This document shows, in pieces, positions 26,273 through 34,546 of a stretch of 64,000 nucleotides of DNA. Location: positions 62,001 through 126,000 of the forward strand of contig NZ_QNRT01000006.1 in the NCBI RefSeq assembly GCF_003315245.1, in the 5' to 3' direction. The position numbers and the translations under genes were made by a program. Source of the stretch: Arenicella xantha. Lineage in GTDB: Bacteria; Pseudomonadota; Gammaproteobacteria; Arenicellales; Arenicellaceae. The notes below the pieces were generated by a model. It ran no database searches, was not told the origin of the DNA, and saw only the letters and a program-made list of their open reading frames with translations. Positions within the stretch are counted from its first letter, which is position 1. The number at the start of each line of letters is the position of its first letter.

Positions 26273-27625
26273 ATGGGTTTTTTTACTAAATATGCGATTT
26301 ACTTTGTTTGTTTGAGCTGCGCCACAACAGCTCTCTCGAAAGATATCGTAGATAAATCGAATATCGATTTTGTTCACTACCAAGCAGAGATCACTCCCAA
26401 TTTCATTAATAAATCAATAGACGGCGTTGTTGAAATCACGTTTACGCCGCAGGTGCAAAATGTAAACTACTTAAGCTTTTCATCCGAGTTTAAAAGGATT
26501 AAGTCCGTTTATTTTGACGGAAAAAAGCTCAGCTTCTCAGTTGAAAATGATTTGCTTAGAGTAAAACTACCTGCGTCTTTAAAAACCATCAAAACCCATT
26601 CGGTAAAAATGGATTACAGTGCTTCACCTACTCAGGGCATGAAATTTTATGATGATCATTTGTTTACCGTCTTTCACACTAATAAGTGGTTAATTTCGCA
26701 CAATGACTTATCAGATAAGGCTACCTTTGACTTATCTATTAAGCATGATGTAACTACATCTGCCGTTGGTAATGGAACCTTGGTTTCTAGAAAAAAAGTG
26801 GGTAACACTCTGTTAGTGTCTCGTTGGCAACAGAATACACCGATACCTCTATATACATTTGATTTTGCCGTAGGGAATTTCGAGAAACAATCGATAGACA
26901 CGGATAGCGTTAATATATCGATGCTCTATAGGCAAGAAGTACGATCAGGTTTAAGCGCCGAATTAATAGAAAAGGCATTTAAAGATGTTAGCGATATGCT
27001 GCTATTTTTTGAAAGTAAAGCAGGTTTCACTCTCAAACAAGGCTATACCTATGTTGTTGTGGATGGCTCTATGGCGCAGGAAGCGTCTGGCTTTAGCTTA
27101 GTTGGAGAGATGTTTGTTCATGCGTTGCAAACTGATAAAAATGAAAATTGGTTTATTGCGCATGAACTTGCTCATGAATGGTGGGGCAATAGTATTACTA
27201 GCTCAAATTTTTCTCATTTTTGGTTAAATGAAGGTTTGGTTGTTTTTATGGTCGACGCATACAAGCAGCATTTGTTTGGAGAAGAAGCCGACAAGAATGA
27301 AATGAAAGTAGCGATTGAACGTGTCCAGCGAGCGGTAAAGGAAAACAGAGTTGCCCCAGTTGCCTTCAAAATGGTGATAAGAGAATCAGAAATCAACCAC
27401 ACTATGGCATATAGCAAAGGAGCACTAGTGTTTTATATGCTAAGAGAGAAGTTAGGTGACAAATTGTTTTGGCAAAGCTTAAAGCAATATAGCCTTAGCT
27501 ATCAAGGACAATCAGCGACCACCCAAAACCTAAAATCATCCTTCGAAGAAGTTTCTCAAATTGATTTAACAGAATTTTTTGAACGTTGGGTGTACGGCCC
27601 AGAAATTCCAACCTTAGATTTATAA
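26273..27625 (+). CDS. M1-family zinc metallopeptidase, short form
   Basis: A 450-residue exported peptidase, about half the length of aminopeptidase N. Residues 1-22 form a signal peptide. The N-terminal beta domain (about 30-210) is of M1 type. The zinc site H-E-L-A-H-E-W-W-G-N begins at 297, with the third ligand in W-L-N-E-G about 19 residues later. The usual G-A-M-E-N exopeptidase motif is not seen; the matching place reads A-Q-E-A-S-G. It lacks the large C-terminal helical domain. GTGAGG gives the ribosome site. It shares a divergent regulatory gap with the BlaI gene. Confidence 0.83.
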   Translation: MGFFTKYAIYFVCLSCATTALSKDIVDKSNIDFVHYQAEITPNFINKSIDGVVEITFTPQVQNVNYLSFSSEFKRIKSVYFDGKKLSFSVENDLLRVKLPASLKTIKTHSVKMDYSASPTQGMKFYDDHLFTVFHTNKWLISHNDLSDKATFDLSIKHDVTTSAVGNGTLVSRKKVGNTLLVSRWQQNTPIPLYTFDFAVGNFEKQSIDTDSVNISMLYRQEVRSGLSAELIEKAFKDVSDMLLFFESKAGFTLKQGYTYVVVDGSMAQEASGFSLVGEMFVHALQTDKNENWFIAHELAHEWWGNSITSSNFSHFWLNEGLVVFMVDAYKQHLFGEEADKNEMKVAIERVQRAVKENRVAPVAFKMVIRESEINHTMAYSKGALVFYMLREKLGDKLFWQSLKQYSLSYQGQSATTQNLKSSFEEVSQIDLTEFFERWVYGPEIPTLDL

Positions 27626-27646
27626 AACTATATAAAAAATAAATAT

Positions 27647-28513
27647 ATGAAATTGTCTTTAATTAAAAACTTAGCATTAATTTTTATTCTTTTTCTAGGT
27701 TGCAGCAATGCCATTGCGAGCGAAAATCTTAGTTTTCAAATAGCGAATAGTCAGATAATAACGATTGACTCAAAAGTGCTAGATAGAAAATATGACTTAT
27801 TCATTAAAGTACCTATCGACTACGCAAAAGAAGAGAATAAGTATAAAAGATACCCAGTGTTATATTTAAACGATGGCCCACATACGTTCAAAGTTGCTTC
27901 TGGTGTGACTCATTTCTCACAGATGGATAAGGTAATAGTAGTGGGAGTATCTTTCGCGCACGGAGAAAACGGTCAATATAGCCGAGTACGAGATCTTACG
28001 CCTGTTGTTGACGAGAGTTGGACAAAATATAAAACAGGAGGAGCACCCAATTACTTAAATTTTTTTGAGAAAGAAGTTATTACTTATATAGAAGAAAATT
28101 ATCGGACGAACCCAAACCAAAGAATCCTATCAGGACATTCACTAGGAGGTTCGTTTGGTGCTTGGGTGTTACTCACAAAGCCAGAACTGTTTTCGAGCTA
28201 CATATTAACGAGCCCTTCTCTTTGGTTTAAAAAACATTGGATTTTTGATTTAGAGGATAAATTTCACTTAAATAATAAGTCGTTAAAAGCAAATTTATTT
28301 TTCGCTACTGGCTCTTTAGAAACTATTGGGGATGGGATGTATTATGAAATGGTTGATGATCAGATTAAGTTCGTTCAGCAGCTCCTCTCGAGAGATTATC
28401 AAGGTTTAAATATTCAGGAAGAAATTGTTAATGGCACAGATCACTATTCAACTTTCCCTGTAGGTCTCTCTAAAGGGCTTATGTTTACATATAAACAGAT
28501 GAAGCTACTTTAA
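27647..28513 (+). CDS. Exported alpha/beta-hydrolase esterase, IroE/Fes-like
   Basis: A 288-residue serine esterase of the putative-esterase (PF00756-type) family. An N-terminal hydrophobic segment (about residues 7-24) ends F-L-G-C-S-N-A, which could be a weak lipobox or a simple signal peptide. The nucleophile elbow G-H-S-L-G-G lies near residues 164-169, and late D and H residues (G-T-D-H-Y near 265) fit the triad. Relatives include enterobactin esterases and S-formylglutathione hydrolase-like proteins. It begins 21 bases after the M1 peptidase stop, so is probably in the same BlaI-controlled transcript. Confidence 0.8.
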   Translation: MKLSLIKNLALIFILFLGCSNAIASENLSFQIANSQIITIDSKVLDRKYDLFIKVPIDYAKEENKYKRYPVLYLNDGPHTFKVASGVTHFSQMDKVIVVGVSFAHGENGQYSRVRDLTPVVDESWTKYKTGGAPNYLNFFEKEVITYIEENYRTNPNQRILSGHSLGGSFGAWVLLTKPELFSSYILTSPSLWFKKHWIFDLEDKFHLNNKSLKANLFFATGSLETIGDGMYYEMVDDQIKFVQQLLSRDYQGLNIQEEIVNGTDHYSTFPVGLSKGLMFTYKQMKLL

Positions 28514-28885
28514 CATTTTTAAATAACTCAAAATAGATATGGCATAGACAATGGGCTTTGTCTTCAAATTGTATTACAGTCATTGTCAGATTTTATCGAA
28601 CCTTGATTTTTCAGCTATCAGGTCAAATTTCAACATTTACAGATAATGAGAGTCGTGTGTCAGCGCCCTCTTTTCTACTTCGTTTCTAGGTCTGGTGTAC
28701 TTTTTCGTACTTTATGGTCATTTCCCTGTTCTGCTTTTCTTTTTCTGCCCATGCGGCTTTAAGCTGATTTTCAAACTCACCAATGAATTTTTTGCCAACG
28801 TATGCGGGACACCCACTCACCCCTTGAATTATACGCCACACCATGAGACTCTAATAAACTAAACGGACTGAAACTGGAGACAAGG
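28514..28885. other. Intergenic region upstream of the RAYT gene
   Basis: Apart from the minus-strand coding fragment at 28686-28844, nothing firm is seen. GTATGCGGGACACCCACTCA near 28800 resembles the flank DNA often found next to REP-associated transposases; this is a weak impression. GGAGACAAGG directly precedes the RAYT ATG. Confidence 0.35.
28686..28844 (-). pseudogene. Possible C-terminal coding fragment
   Basis: The frame ends with Lys/Glu-rich text typical of a coiled tail: F-I-G-E-F-E-N-Q-L-K-A-A-W-A-E-K-E-K-Q then N-R-E-M-T-I-K-Y-E-K. It could be read as a 52-residue protein from an ATG at 28844, but the N-terminal dozen residues look non-coding and abut the RAYT element. I interpret it as the end of a gene truncated at the RAYT border. 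No family recognised. Confidence 0.35.
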
Positions 28886-29857
28886 ATGACGCTCCCTCGT
28901 AATCGATTGGTATCGCTCGCCGATACGCCCTACTACCACTGTGTCTCGCGCTGTGTTCGGCGTGCGTATTTGTGTGGCTTTGACCAGCATACCGCCAAGA
29001 GCTATGCGCACCGGCGTGACTGGCTTGAATACAAACTACTCAACACAGCGGATATTTTCGCCATCAAACTCTGTTCCTATGCGGTGATGAGTAATCACTA
29101 CCACGTGGTGCTGCACGTGCGCTCAGACATTGCCAAGGCCTGGTCAGAGACCGAAGTCGTGCAACGCTGGAGCAAGCTATTTAACGGTACACGGTTCTCC
29201 CAGCGGCTACTTAATCGGGAGCCGTTAACAGAAAGTGAATGGACAGTATTACGCCGAGACATCAAGTGTTGGCGCCAACGCCTGACCGATATATCCTGGT
29301 TTATGCGCATCGTTAACGAATCCATTGCAAGGCAAGCCAACAAAGAAGACCGCTGCACGGGGCGATTCTGGGAAGGCAGATTCAAGAGCCAAGCCTTGTT
29401 AGATGAACGTGCCCTGCTCTCTTGCATGGCGTATGTAGACTTGAATCCGATTCGGGCGCACATGGCCAAAACGCCCGAAACCTCACACTACACATCCATT
29501 CACAACCGCCTAACGTTGATCAAAAAGCGCAAAACTCAGTCGACTGGCTTGGAGCAATTCGTTGGCATTCAAGAAGGTGAGATTGGTATACCATTTCAAC
29601 TAAATGACTATCTAGAGCTAGTCGATTGGTCTGGCAGAATCATTCGAGCTGACAAGCGTGGCCATATCAATCAAGAATTACCGCCAATCCTTTCGCGATT
29701 AAGTCTTAACGCCGATGTTTGGAAAATCTTGACCACCGAGTTCGAAAGCCGCTTCCAATGCTGGGTTGGCAGTGAACATATCGTAAAACGTGTGTGCGAA
29801 GACAACGGCTATCAGCGCAAACCTCCAACCCGCGCACACCGAGCGCTGCTAGGTTAA
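28886..29857 (+). CDS. REP-associated tyrosine transposase (RAYT), Y1/IS200-like
   Basis: A 323-residue HUH-type single-strand transposase. The metal-binding H-x-H lies in V-M-S-N-H-Y-H-V-V near residues 68-76. The segment R-F-W-E-G-R-F-K near 162-169 and Y-V-D-L-N-P-I-R-A near 186-194 are signatures of the RAYT branch (TnpA-REP). These proteins act on REP hairpins and are usually single-copy, domesticated or slowly mobile. A strong GGAG lies before the ATG. REP-like elements near 13.9 and 22.5 kb and a hairpin just downstream may be its substrates. Confidence 0.88.
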   Translation: MTLPRNRLVSLADTPYYHCVSRCVRRAYLCGFDQHTAKSYAHRRDWLEYKLLNTADIFAIKLCSYAVMSNHYHVVLHVRSDIAKAWSETEVVQRWSKLFNGTRFSQRLLNREPLTESEWTVLRRDIKCWRQRLTDISWFMRIVNESIARQANKEDRCTGRFWEGRFKSQALLDERALLSCMAYVDLNPIRAHMAKTPETSHYTSIHNRLTLIKKRKTQSTGLEQFVGIQEGEIGIPFQLNDYLELVDWSGRIIRADKRGHINQELPPILSRLSLNADVWKILTTEFESRFQCWVGSEHIVKRVCEDNGYQRKPPTRAHRALLG

Positions 29858-29887
29858 CTCACCGAGAAACTGTCAAAATTATCACGC

Positions 29888-29910
29888 AGGCGTGAGGTCC
29901 GACCTCGCCT
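29888..29910. repeat. REP-like hairpin downstream of RAYT
   Basis: AGGCGTGAGGTC and GACCTCGCCT pair around a single C, with a two-base bulge. Guanine-rich, tight hairpins next to RAYT genes are the usual DNA substrates of those enzymes. Its sequence differs from the AGGTCTTTG repeats, so the element may have two hairpin types. Confidence 0.55.
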
Positions 29911-30050
29911 ACAATCTGCCAAACCTAACCCTGCTTGAACGTTCGATTGAGGTTGGCCGTTGCAGCCCTTGGTTATTTCATAAAATCCCAAACTAAGCTC
30001 AAAAATATTGCGAAATTAGACGAGTGGATGGGGAGTCGACTTTTCTTTAG

Positions 30051-31151
30051 TGTGGCTGTCCATTTCAATTCATCCATGTTCGTGATAGTGATGACGTTCT
30101 ATTAAGTAATACCGTCATAACAAGCAATGTGCGTAATAACAAGGATTTCTCGGCTTTTGGCGGCGGCGGAATACGAATTCTAGATAGTGATAACATTCGT
30201 CTAGAGTCAGTTGTGATTAGCGACAATGAGTCAACGAAGGGCGGAGGCATTGCTATACAGTCTTCAGACAACACCGTTATTGTTGATTCACAGATTATTG
30301 GCAATCACGTTAGCGAACCAGATACGCCCGATTCCGCGGGCATCCCCGATGGAGGCGGTATTAGGGCCACTAGTGTAAGTTTTCTAACCCTCCAAAACAC
30401 CGTTGTATCGAGCAATACTGCCGGCTTTCGAGGCGGCGGTATTGCTTTTTTATCCTCAAGCGATTTGTTAATTGACAGCAGCACCATATCAAAAAATCAA
30501 GCCAGTCGTGGCGGCGGCATATATTTAGGTGCACGTTTTAATACAACTACGAAGTCAGAAAATGTTCAAATTGTTAACTCGACAATTTCACGTAACGTGG
30601 TGAAACCGTTCACGTTTGAATTTCAGTTTTATGGTAGTTACAACGCTCAAGGCGGCGGCATTAGCGCTAAATATATCGACGGCGTTGAGATTATTTCATC
30701 AACCATTAATGGCAACCAAGCATTAGGAGCTAATGCTCAAAGCGGTGGCCTTCATACAGAATCAACAAGTTCGAATATTTCTCTCACCAATAGCATCATT
30801 GCCAACTCCCGTGGCCAAGACTGTGCTGACGGAGCAACCAGCGTAGATACAGTCAGCGTCATTGAAGACGGCTCATGCGGAGCAAGCCGTTCTGGCAACC
30901 CACGTATTTTGGCCTTAACTGCTAATGGCGGCCCCACATTCACTCATGCTCTGGCTGAAAACAGCATCGCACGCAACAGCTCAGTTGGAACTTGCACTGT
31001 GACTGATCAACGCGGCAAAAAGCGCGATATCAGCGATGGTGCTTGCGACGTAGGCGCGTTTGAGTTTATCGAAGGCTTGGATGACGTAGACGACACAAGC
31101 TTCTTTGTGGTGCCTCTTAAGAGCGGCAAATCGGTGATTTTTGGGCTTTAA
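30051..31151 (+). pseudogene. Beta-helix surface protein, 5'-truncated
   Basis: A parallel beta-helix protein lacking its normal start. The repeat text is already present upstream of the only available GTG (30129): H-V-R-D-S-D-D-V-L-L-S-N-T-V-I-T-S-N runs in frame from about 30075, and the frame is closed by TAG at 30048. No signal peptide or CSLREA motif is present, unlike the 1509-residue relative. The helix turns (G-G-G-I motifs) and the choice-of-anchor Q end (D-Q-R-G-K ... V-G-A-F-E-F) are intact. The break lies within 200 bases of the RAYT gene. The tail F-F-V-V-P-L-K-S-G-K-S-V-I-F-G-L resembles that of the 42.4-kb protein. Confidence 0.6.
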
Positions 31152-31194
31152 TAGATAAAGTATGGTGTACAAAGCACCAAAAATTTACGATGAA

Positions 31195-31241
31195 GGTGCC
31201 GGAGCGGTTATTGTTTTTTTAATCTCCCCCGCACCTTTTTT
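31195..31241 (+). terminator. Rho-independent terminator after the beta-helix remnant
   Basis: GGTGC-C-GGAG at 31195-31204 pairs with CTCC-CCC-GCACC at 31224-31235, then six T follow at once. The loop is long and contains a further T-run. It is 43 bases past the stop of the beta-helix reading frame. Confidence 0.55.
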
Positions 31242-31512
31242 CGTATGAGTCCAACGCCCTTAATCGCCTCCTATTCAAACGCTTGGGCAAATCCACACGC
31301 CTTAATCTCTACGTTTAAACTCGATTATTTTTTTACCCAATTGAACCTTTCGTGTCAATTACGACACTAAGTACTAAATGCATAGAAACGGGTTCTGCCA
31401 ATTCTATCTATATATTTAGATGGTGCAGATTCGGTTTGTCAGGGACTTGTCAATAGTGGCAATGGGGTTGCCGACCGTCACCTTAAACTAACTAAATTAT
31501 GGGACAGATAAA

Positions 31513-31599
31513 ATGATTAATAAATTTTTACTTCAACCAAGGCTGACTATCATCGTTAGCTCTGCGACAAGTGGGTGCGATCTTTATGAGTTACGTTAG
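31513..31599 (+). CDS. Possible 28-residue leader ORF before the FHA gene
   Basis: An ATG at 31513 opens 28 codons (M-I-N-K-F-L-L-Q-P-R...) that stop at TAG 31597-31599, overlapping the FHA gene start at 31586 by 14 bases. Overlap of this kind can couple translation. The upstream sequence GGGACAGATAAA gives only a weak ribosome site. No homologue recognised, and it may be non-coding. Confidence 0.25.
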   Translation: MINKFLLQPRLTIIVSSATSGCDLYELR

Positions 31600-32296
31600 A
31601 ATTTATTGTGGCAATGATTTGAGAAAGCAATTTGAGCTAGGTGAAAACGGCGCGACAATTGGTCGCACTGACGATAATGTAATTGTGCTCGCCGATGAGG
31701 GAATCTCTAGGCAGCATGCCGCGATCGAGCATCAAAACGGTGAGTACTTCATTGTTGACCTTGGTAGCAGTAATGGCGTTTTCCTAAATAATGAGAAAGT
31801 TGAAAAGGCGAAGCTCAAGTATTGGGATGAGATACAGATTCATAATTTCGTCATCAAGTTTATGGCGAAGCCTGTGCTCGCAGGAACCAAGGGAGACATA
31901 GATGAGCCCACCGCAGATCTTGAGTCAGATAAAACCAAGTTTTTTAATGTCACCGATGAAAAGCAACTTGATGAATTGCGAAATAAAACCAAGGAGTGCT
32001 TTCTCACGTACAAAGGCCCATCGGGGAAGCTGCGAAAGCTGATTATTAAAAAGCCGCGCATCATCATTGGCAAATCAAATCAAGCTGATATTAAAATTAC
32101 GGGATGGTTCGCGCCGTCAATTGCGGCAACGATTGAACGCCACGGTAGCTCATATGAGTTGGTCCCTACTGAGCGAGGCAAGGTCATTTTTCAGAATCAA
32201 CGAGTCTCAAAATCAGTAAAGTTGATAGATGATAGCGGATTTATAGTTCGAGATATTGAGCTCAAATTTTTTAATCGACTCACAAAAACGAGTTGA
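31586..32296 (+). CDS. Double FHA-domain protein
   Basis: A 236-residue cytosolic phosphothreonine-reader protein. The first FHA domain (about residues 3-90) has the full set: T-I-G-R, then I-S-R-Q-H-A and L-G-S-S-N-G-V-F. The second (about 140-225) is degenerate: I-I-G-K replaces G-R, the S-x-x-H motif is missing (A-P-S-I-A-A), and the N-G pair is absent, so it probably does not bind phosphopeptides. I prefer the ATG at 31586 over the GTG at 31571. It is the first gene of an FHA-PP2C pair and probably reads phosphates set by the kinase encoded at 34547-36673. Confidence 0.83.
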   Translation: MSYVRIYCGNDLRKQFELGENGATIGRTDDNVIVLADEGISRQHAAIEHQNGEYFIVDLGSSNGVFLNNEKVEKAKLKYWDEIQIHNFVIKFMAKPVLAGTKGDIDEPTADLESDKTKFFNVTDEKQLDELRNKTKECFLTYKGPSGKLRKLIIKKPRIIIGKSNQADIKITGWFAPSIAATIERHGSSYELVPTERGKVIFQNQRVSKSVKLIDDSGFIVRDIELKFFNRLTKTS

Positions 32297-32304
32297 TCAT
32301 TGTT

Positions 32305-33093
32305 ATGCCTTGGATCACCTTAGCCGGTTGCAACATCGGCGACCGAGAAGAACAACAAGATCGATATTTGATTGAACATAGCAATGACGACCAAAGCCAT
32401 TTACTGGTTGTTGCGGATGGTGCTGGCGGACACAAAACGGGTGGCTTAGCGGCACAAGCCGCCATAGATTGTGTTCGCGAAAATCTGGCTAATTTGTGGT
32501 CTAACGATGCGCCGGAAATGTTTCTCAATAGGCTGATCAGTGACTGTAATAAGCGTGTGCTTGCGGTAGGCGGTGGTGAGCTTGCTTGTACAACACTGGT
32601 ATTGGCTCTAATTAGGGGCGATGAAGTTTTTTGGGCTCATGTCGGCGATAGCCGTTTTTACTTAATCAGAGATCGGCATGTGATCGTTAGAACAAACGAT
32701 CATTCAGTGATAGAGCTCCAACGTCGACAGGCAGCGCAGAACTCTAGAGTCAGCACCACGCAGTCTAATGAACTCTACATGTGCCTTGGTGCGCTAGCTA
32801 AGACCGCCCCTGATGTATCAAGTAGCCTAGTTCGCGACGGGGATACCTTGCTGCTATGCAGTGACGGACTCTGGGGCCAGATCGACATGAAGCCCATAGT
32901 AGCCGACCTTAGCGAGCGCCCTTTGACCCTTGATCGGCTAAACAACTGGATAACAAAAGCCAAAGTTGCAAAACACAATAACAGCGACAACATCACTCTG
33001 CTTGCCGCCAGGCTAAAGAGTAAGCCTGGTTTTTTCCCTAATCCATCAAAGGCGATTATTAATTTCTTTAAAAATGACAAGTCCATCAACTAA
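32305..33093 (+). CDS. PP2C-type Ser/Thr protein phosphatase
   Basis: A 262-residue metal-dependent phosphatase. The catalytic motifs are all present in order: D-G-A-G-G-H near residue 36, V-G-D-S-R near 112, C-S-D-G-L-W-G near 188 and S-D-N-I-T-L-L near 227. No membrane helix or sensor domain is fused. A TTG at 32293 overlaps the FHA stop in a TTGA arrangement; I give the ATG four codons on. Either way the pair is coupled. It probably reverses phosphorylation by the nearby Ser/Thr kinase. Confidence 0.88.
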   Translation: MPWITLAGCNIGDREEQQDRYLIEHSNDDQSHLLVVADGAGGHKTGGLAAQAAIDCVRENLANLWSNDAPEMFLNRLISDCNKRVLAVGGGELACTTLVLALIRGDEVFWAHVGDSRFYLIRDRHVIVRTNDHSVIELQRRQAAQNSRVSTTQSNELYMCLGALAKTAPDVSSSLVRDGDTLLLCSDGLWGQIDMKPIVADLSERPLTLDRLNNWITKAKVAKHNNSDNITLLAARLKSKPGFFPNPSKAIINFFKNDKSIN

Positions 33094-33175
33094 CTTGTTA
33101 GATGCATTTTGCCTCTCCTAACCGTGAATATTCTTACTCAAAGAAGCAAACCATTTAGAGCCGGCCGAGAACACT

Positions 33176-34537
33176 ATGAACAAAACCTATCACTCTACAA
33201 CGGATACCTTAATGCTATTTAAGTGTATTAGATCACGCACTTCGATTTTGACATTTTTGGCGTTTCTTTCAGAGCCTGTATGGGCCGAGAAGCTGGATTT
33301 ACGCTTCGAAGTAAAAGCGAATTATCGATACAGCCAACAAGCCGATTTTCCTAGCCAGCCGTTCCCCTTTCCGGCAACCGCATTAACCGAAAGCGACAGT
33401 AATGCGTTTATCGAAACGGTTGACGAAGGCAGCCATGGTGAGGTTTCTTTGGTCAGCATGGCCGGCAAGTGGCAATTCGCTGACTCTTGGCAGTTACAAT
33501 TTAAAGTCGATGCAATTGACCTATACGATCGTAACCCGACCTCGACCGATAAAAAAATCGATATTGATTCCTTTGTTCTGCGCTACGGTAACACATTTGG
33601 CGCAACCACAATTCCATCTGAAAATAGCTTCTATGCGCAGTTAGGAAAATTTAAAAAATTTGAGCAGCAACGGGAGCGACGCACAGAAAGTTACGGTGTT
33701 GTTTCAACCGCGTTCAACCGTTTTGAAGACAGCGGGATCGAAACTGGGTTTGATTTGTCTGCTGGCTTCTATGGTCGACTGAGCTATACAACAGGGAACC
33801 CAGTTTTCTTGAGAGACGTTAATGCTCTAGCTGGAGACAATGGCACCGAAGATCTTAGAGTGCCGTCAAACGTTAACTCTGGCTCCAATCTAAACAATGG
33901 CATTGTCACGCTGTACGATGCAGAAGTCGAGGATTTTGACCTGTCCACTTCCCCGGAACTCGGTGTAGGCCTCGGCTATCGTTGGAATTCCGCCAAGCAA
34001 AATCAAAAACTGGATGTTCTGGCTTACCATTATCAAAGAGACCTCTCAGACACCAGAGAGATCAATGGGACATTTTTAGGCGGCGATCTTGATCTGTTTG
34101 ACCTGAGCGAGTTTCCTGGCGCTGAGGGAGTTCGATTACCTTTTACGGGTAAGGAAAAAACCGAAAGTGGTTTGAGCGCGTGGTATTACGCCGGTGATTT
34201 CTCTGTTTTTTCTCAGTACGTTAAACAAGAAGTGGCAAATCTAGACCGCGACGGCTTTGAAATTGAGCTCAGTTATGTGTTCAATACGCCAATCACAATT
34301 ACTCCGGTAGTCCGTTACTCGGAGTTAAATAATAATTTTGTTAGTGACCCAACGTTTTTTACGCCGAGTCTCCAGTGGGACTGGCGAAAAATTGACTACG
34401 GCATTAATTTTGATTTTACAGACAATGTCCGGCTAATTGTTGAATATGCCGACAATGAAGTGCTAAGGGCTGGCCGCTGGGAAAGTCAAAACGAGTTACT
34501 ACTAACGCTCCGCTGGCAGGCCAGTTATAAGCGCTAG
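33176..34537 (+). CDS. Outer-membrane beta-barrel (porin-like) protein
   Basis: A 453-residue exported protein. A signal segment ends near residue 37 (P-V-W-A-E). The remainder lacks long hydrophobic helices and alternates polar and aromatic residues, with many G-Y and R-Y pairs, and finishes with beta strands (E-L-L-L-T-L-R-W-Q-A), as in alginate-export-type or other 16-18-strand barrels. The ligand is unknown. It starts 82 bases after the PP2C gene in the same direction and converges on the kinase gene, leaving nine bases between stops. Confidence 0.7.
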   Translation: MNKTYHSTTDTLMLFKCIRSRTSILTFLAFLSEPVWAEKLDLRFEVKANYRYSQQADFPSQPFPFPATALTESDSNAFIETVDEGSHGEVSLVSMAGKWQFADSWQLQFKVDAIDLYDRNPTSTDKKIDIDSFVLRYGNTFGATTIPSENSFYAQLGKFKKFEQQRERRTESYGVVSTAFNRFEDSGIETGFDLSAGFYGRLSYTTGNPVFLRDVNALAGDNGTEDLRVPSNVNSGSNLNNGIVTLYDAEVEDFDLSTSPELGVGLGYRWNSAKQNQKLDVLAYHYQRDLSDTREINGTFLGGDLDLFDLSEFPGAEGVRLPFTGKEKTESGLSAWYYAGDFSVFSQYVKQEVANLDRDGFEIELSYVFNTPITITPVVRYSELNNNFVSDPTFFTPSLQWDWRKIDYGINFDFTDNVRLIVEYADNEVLRAGRWESQNELLLTLRWQASYKR

Positions 34538-34546
34538 CGGCTTACA

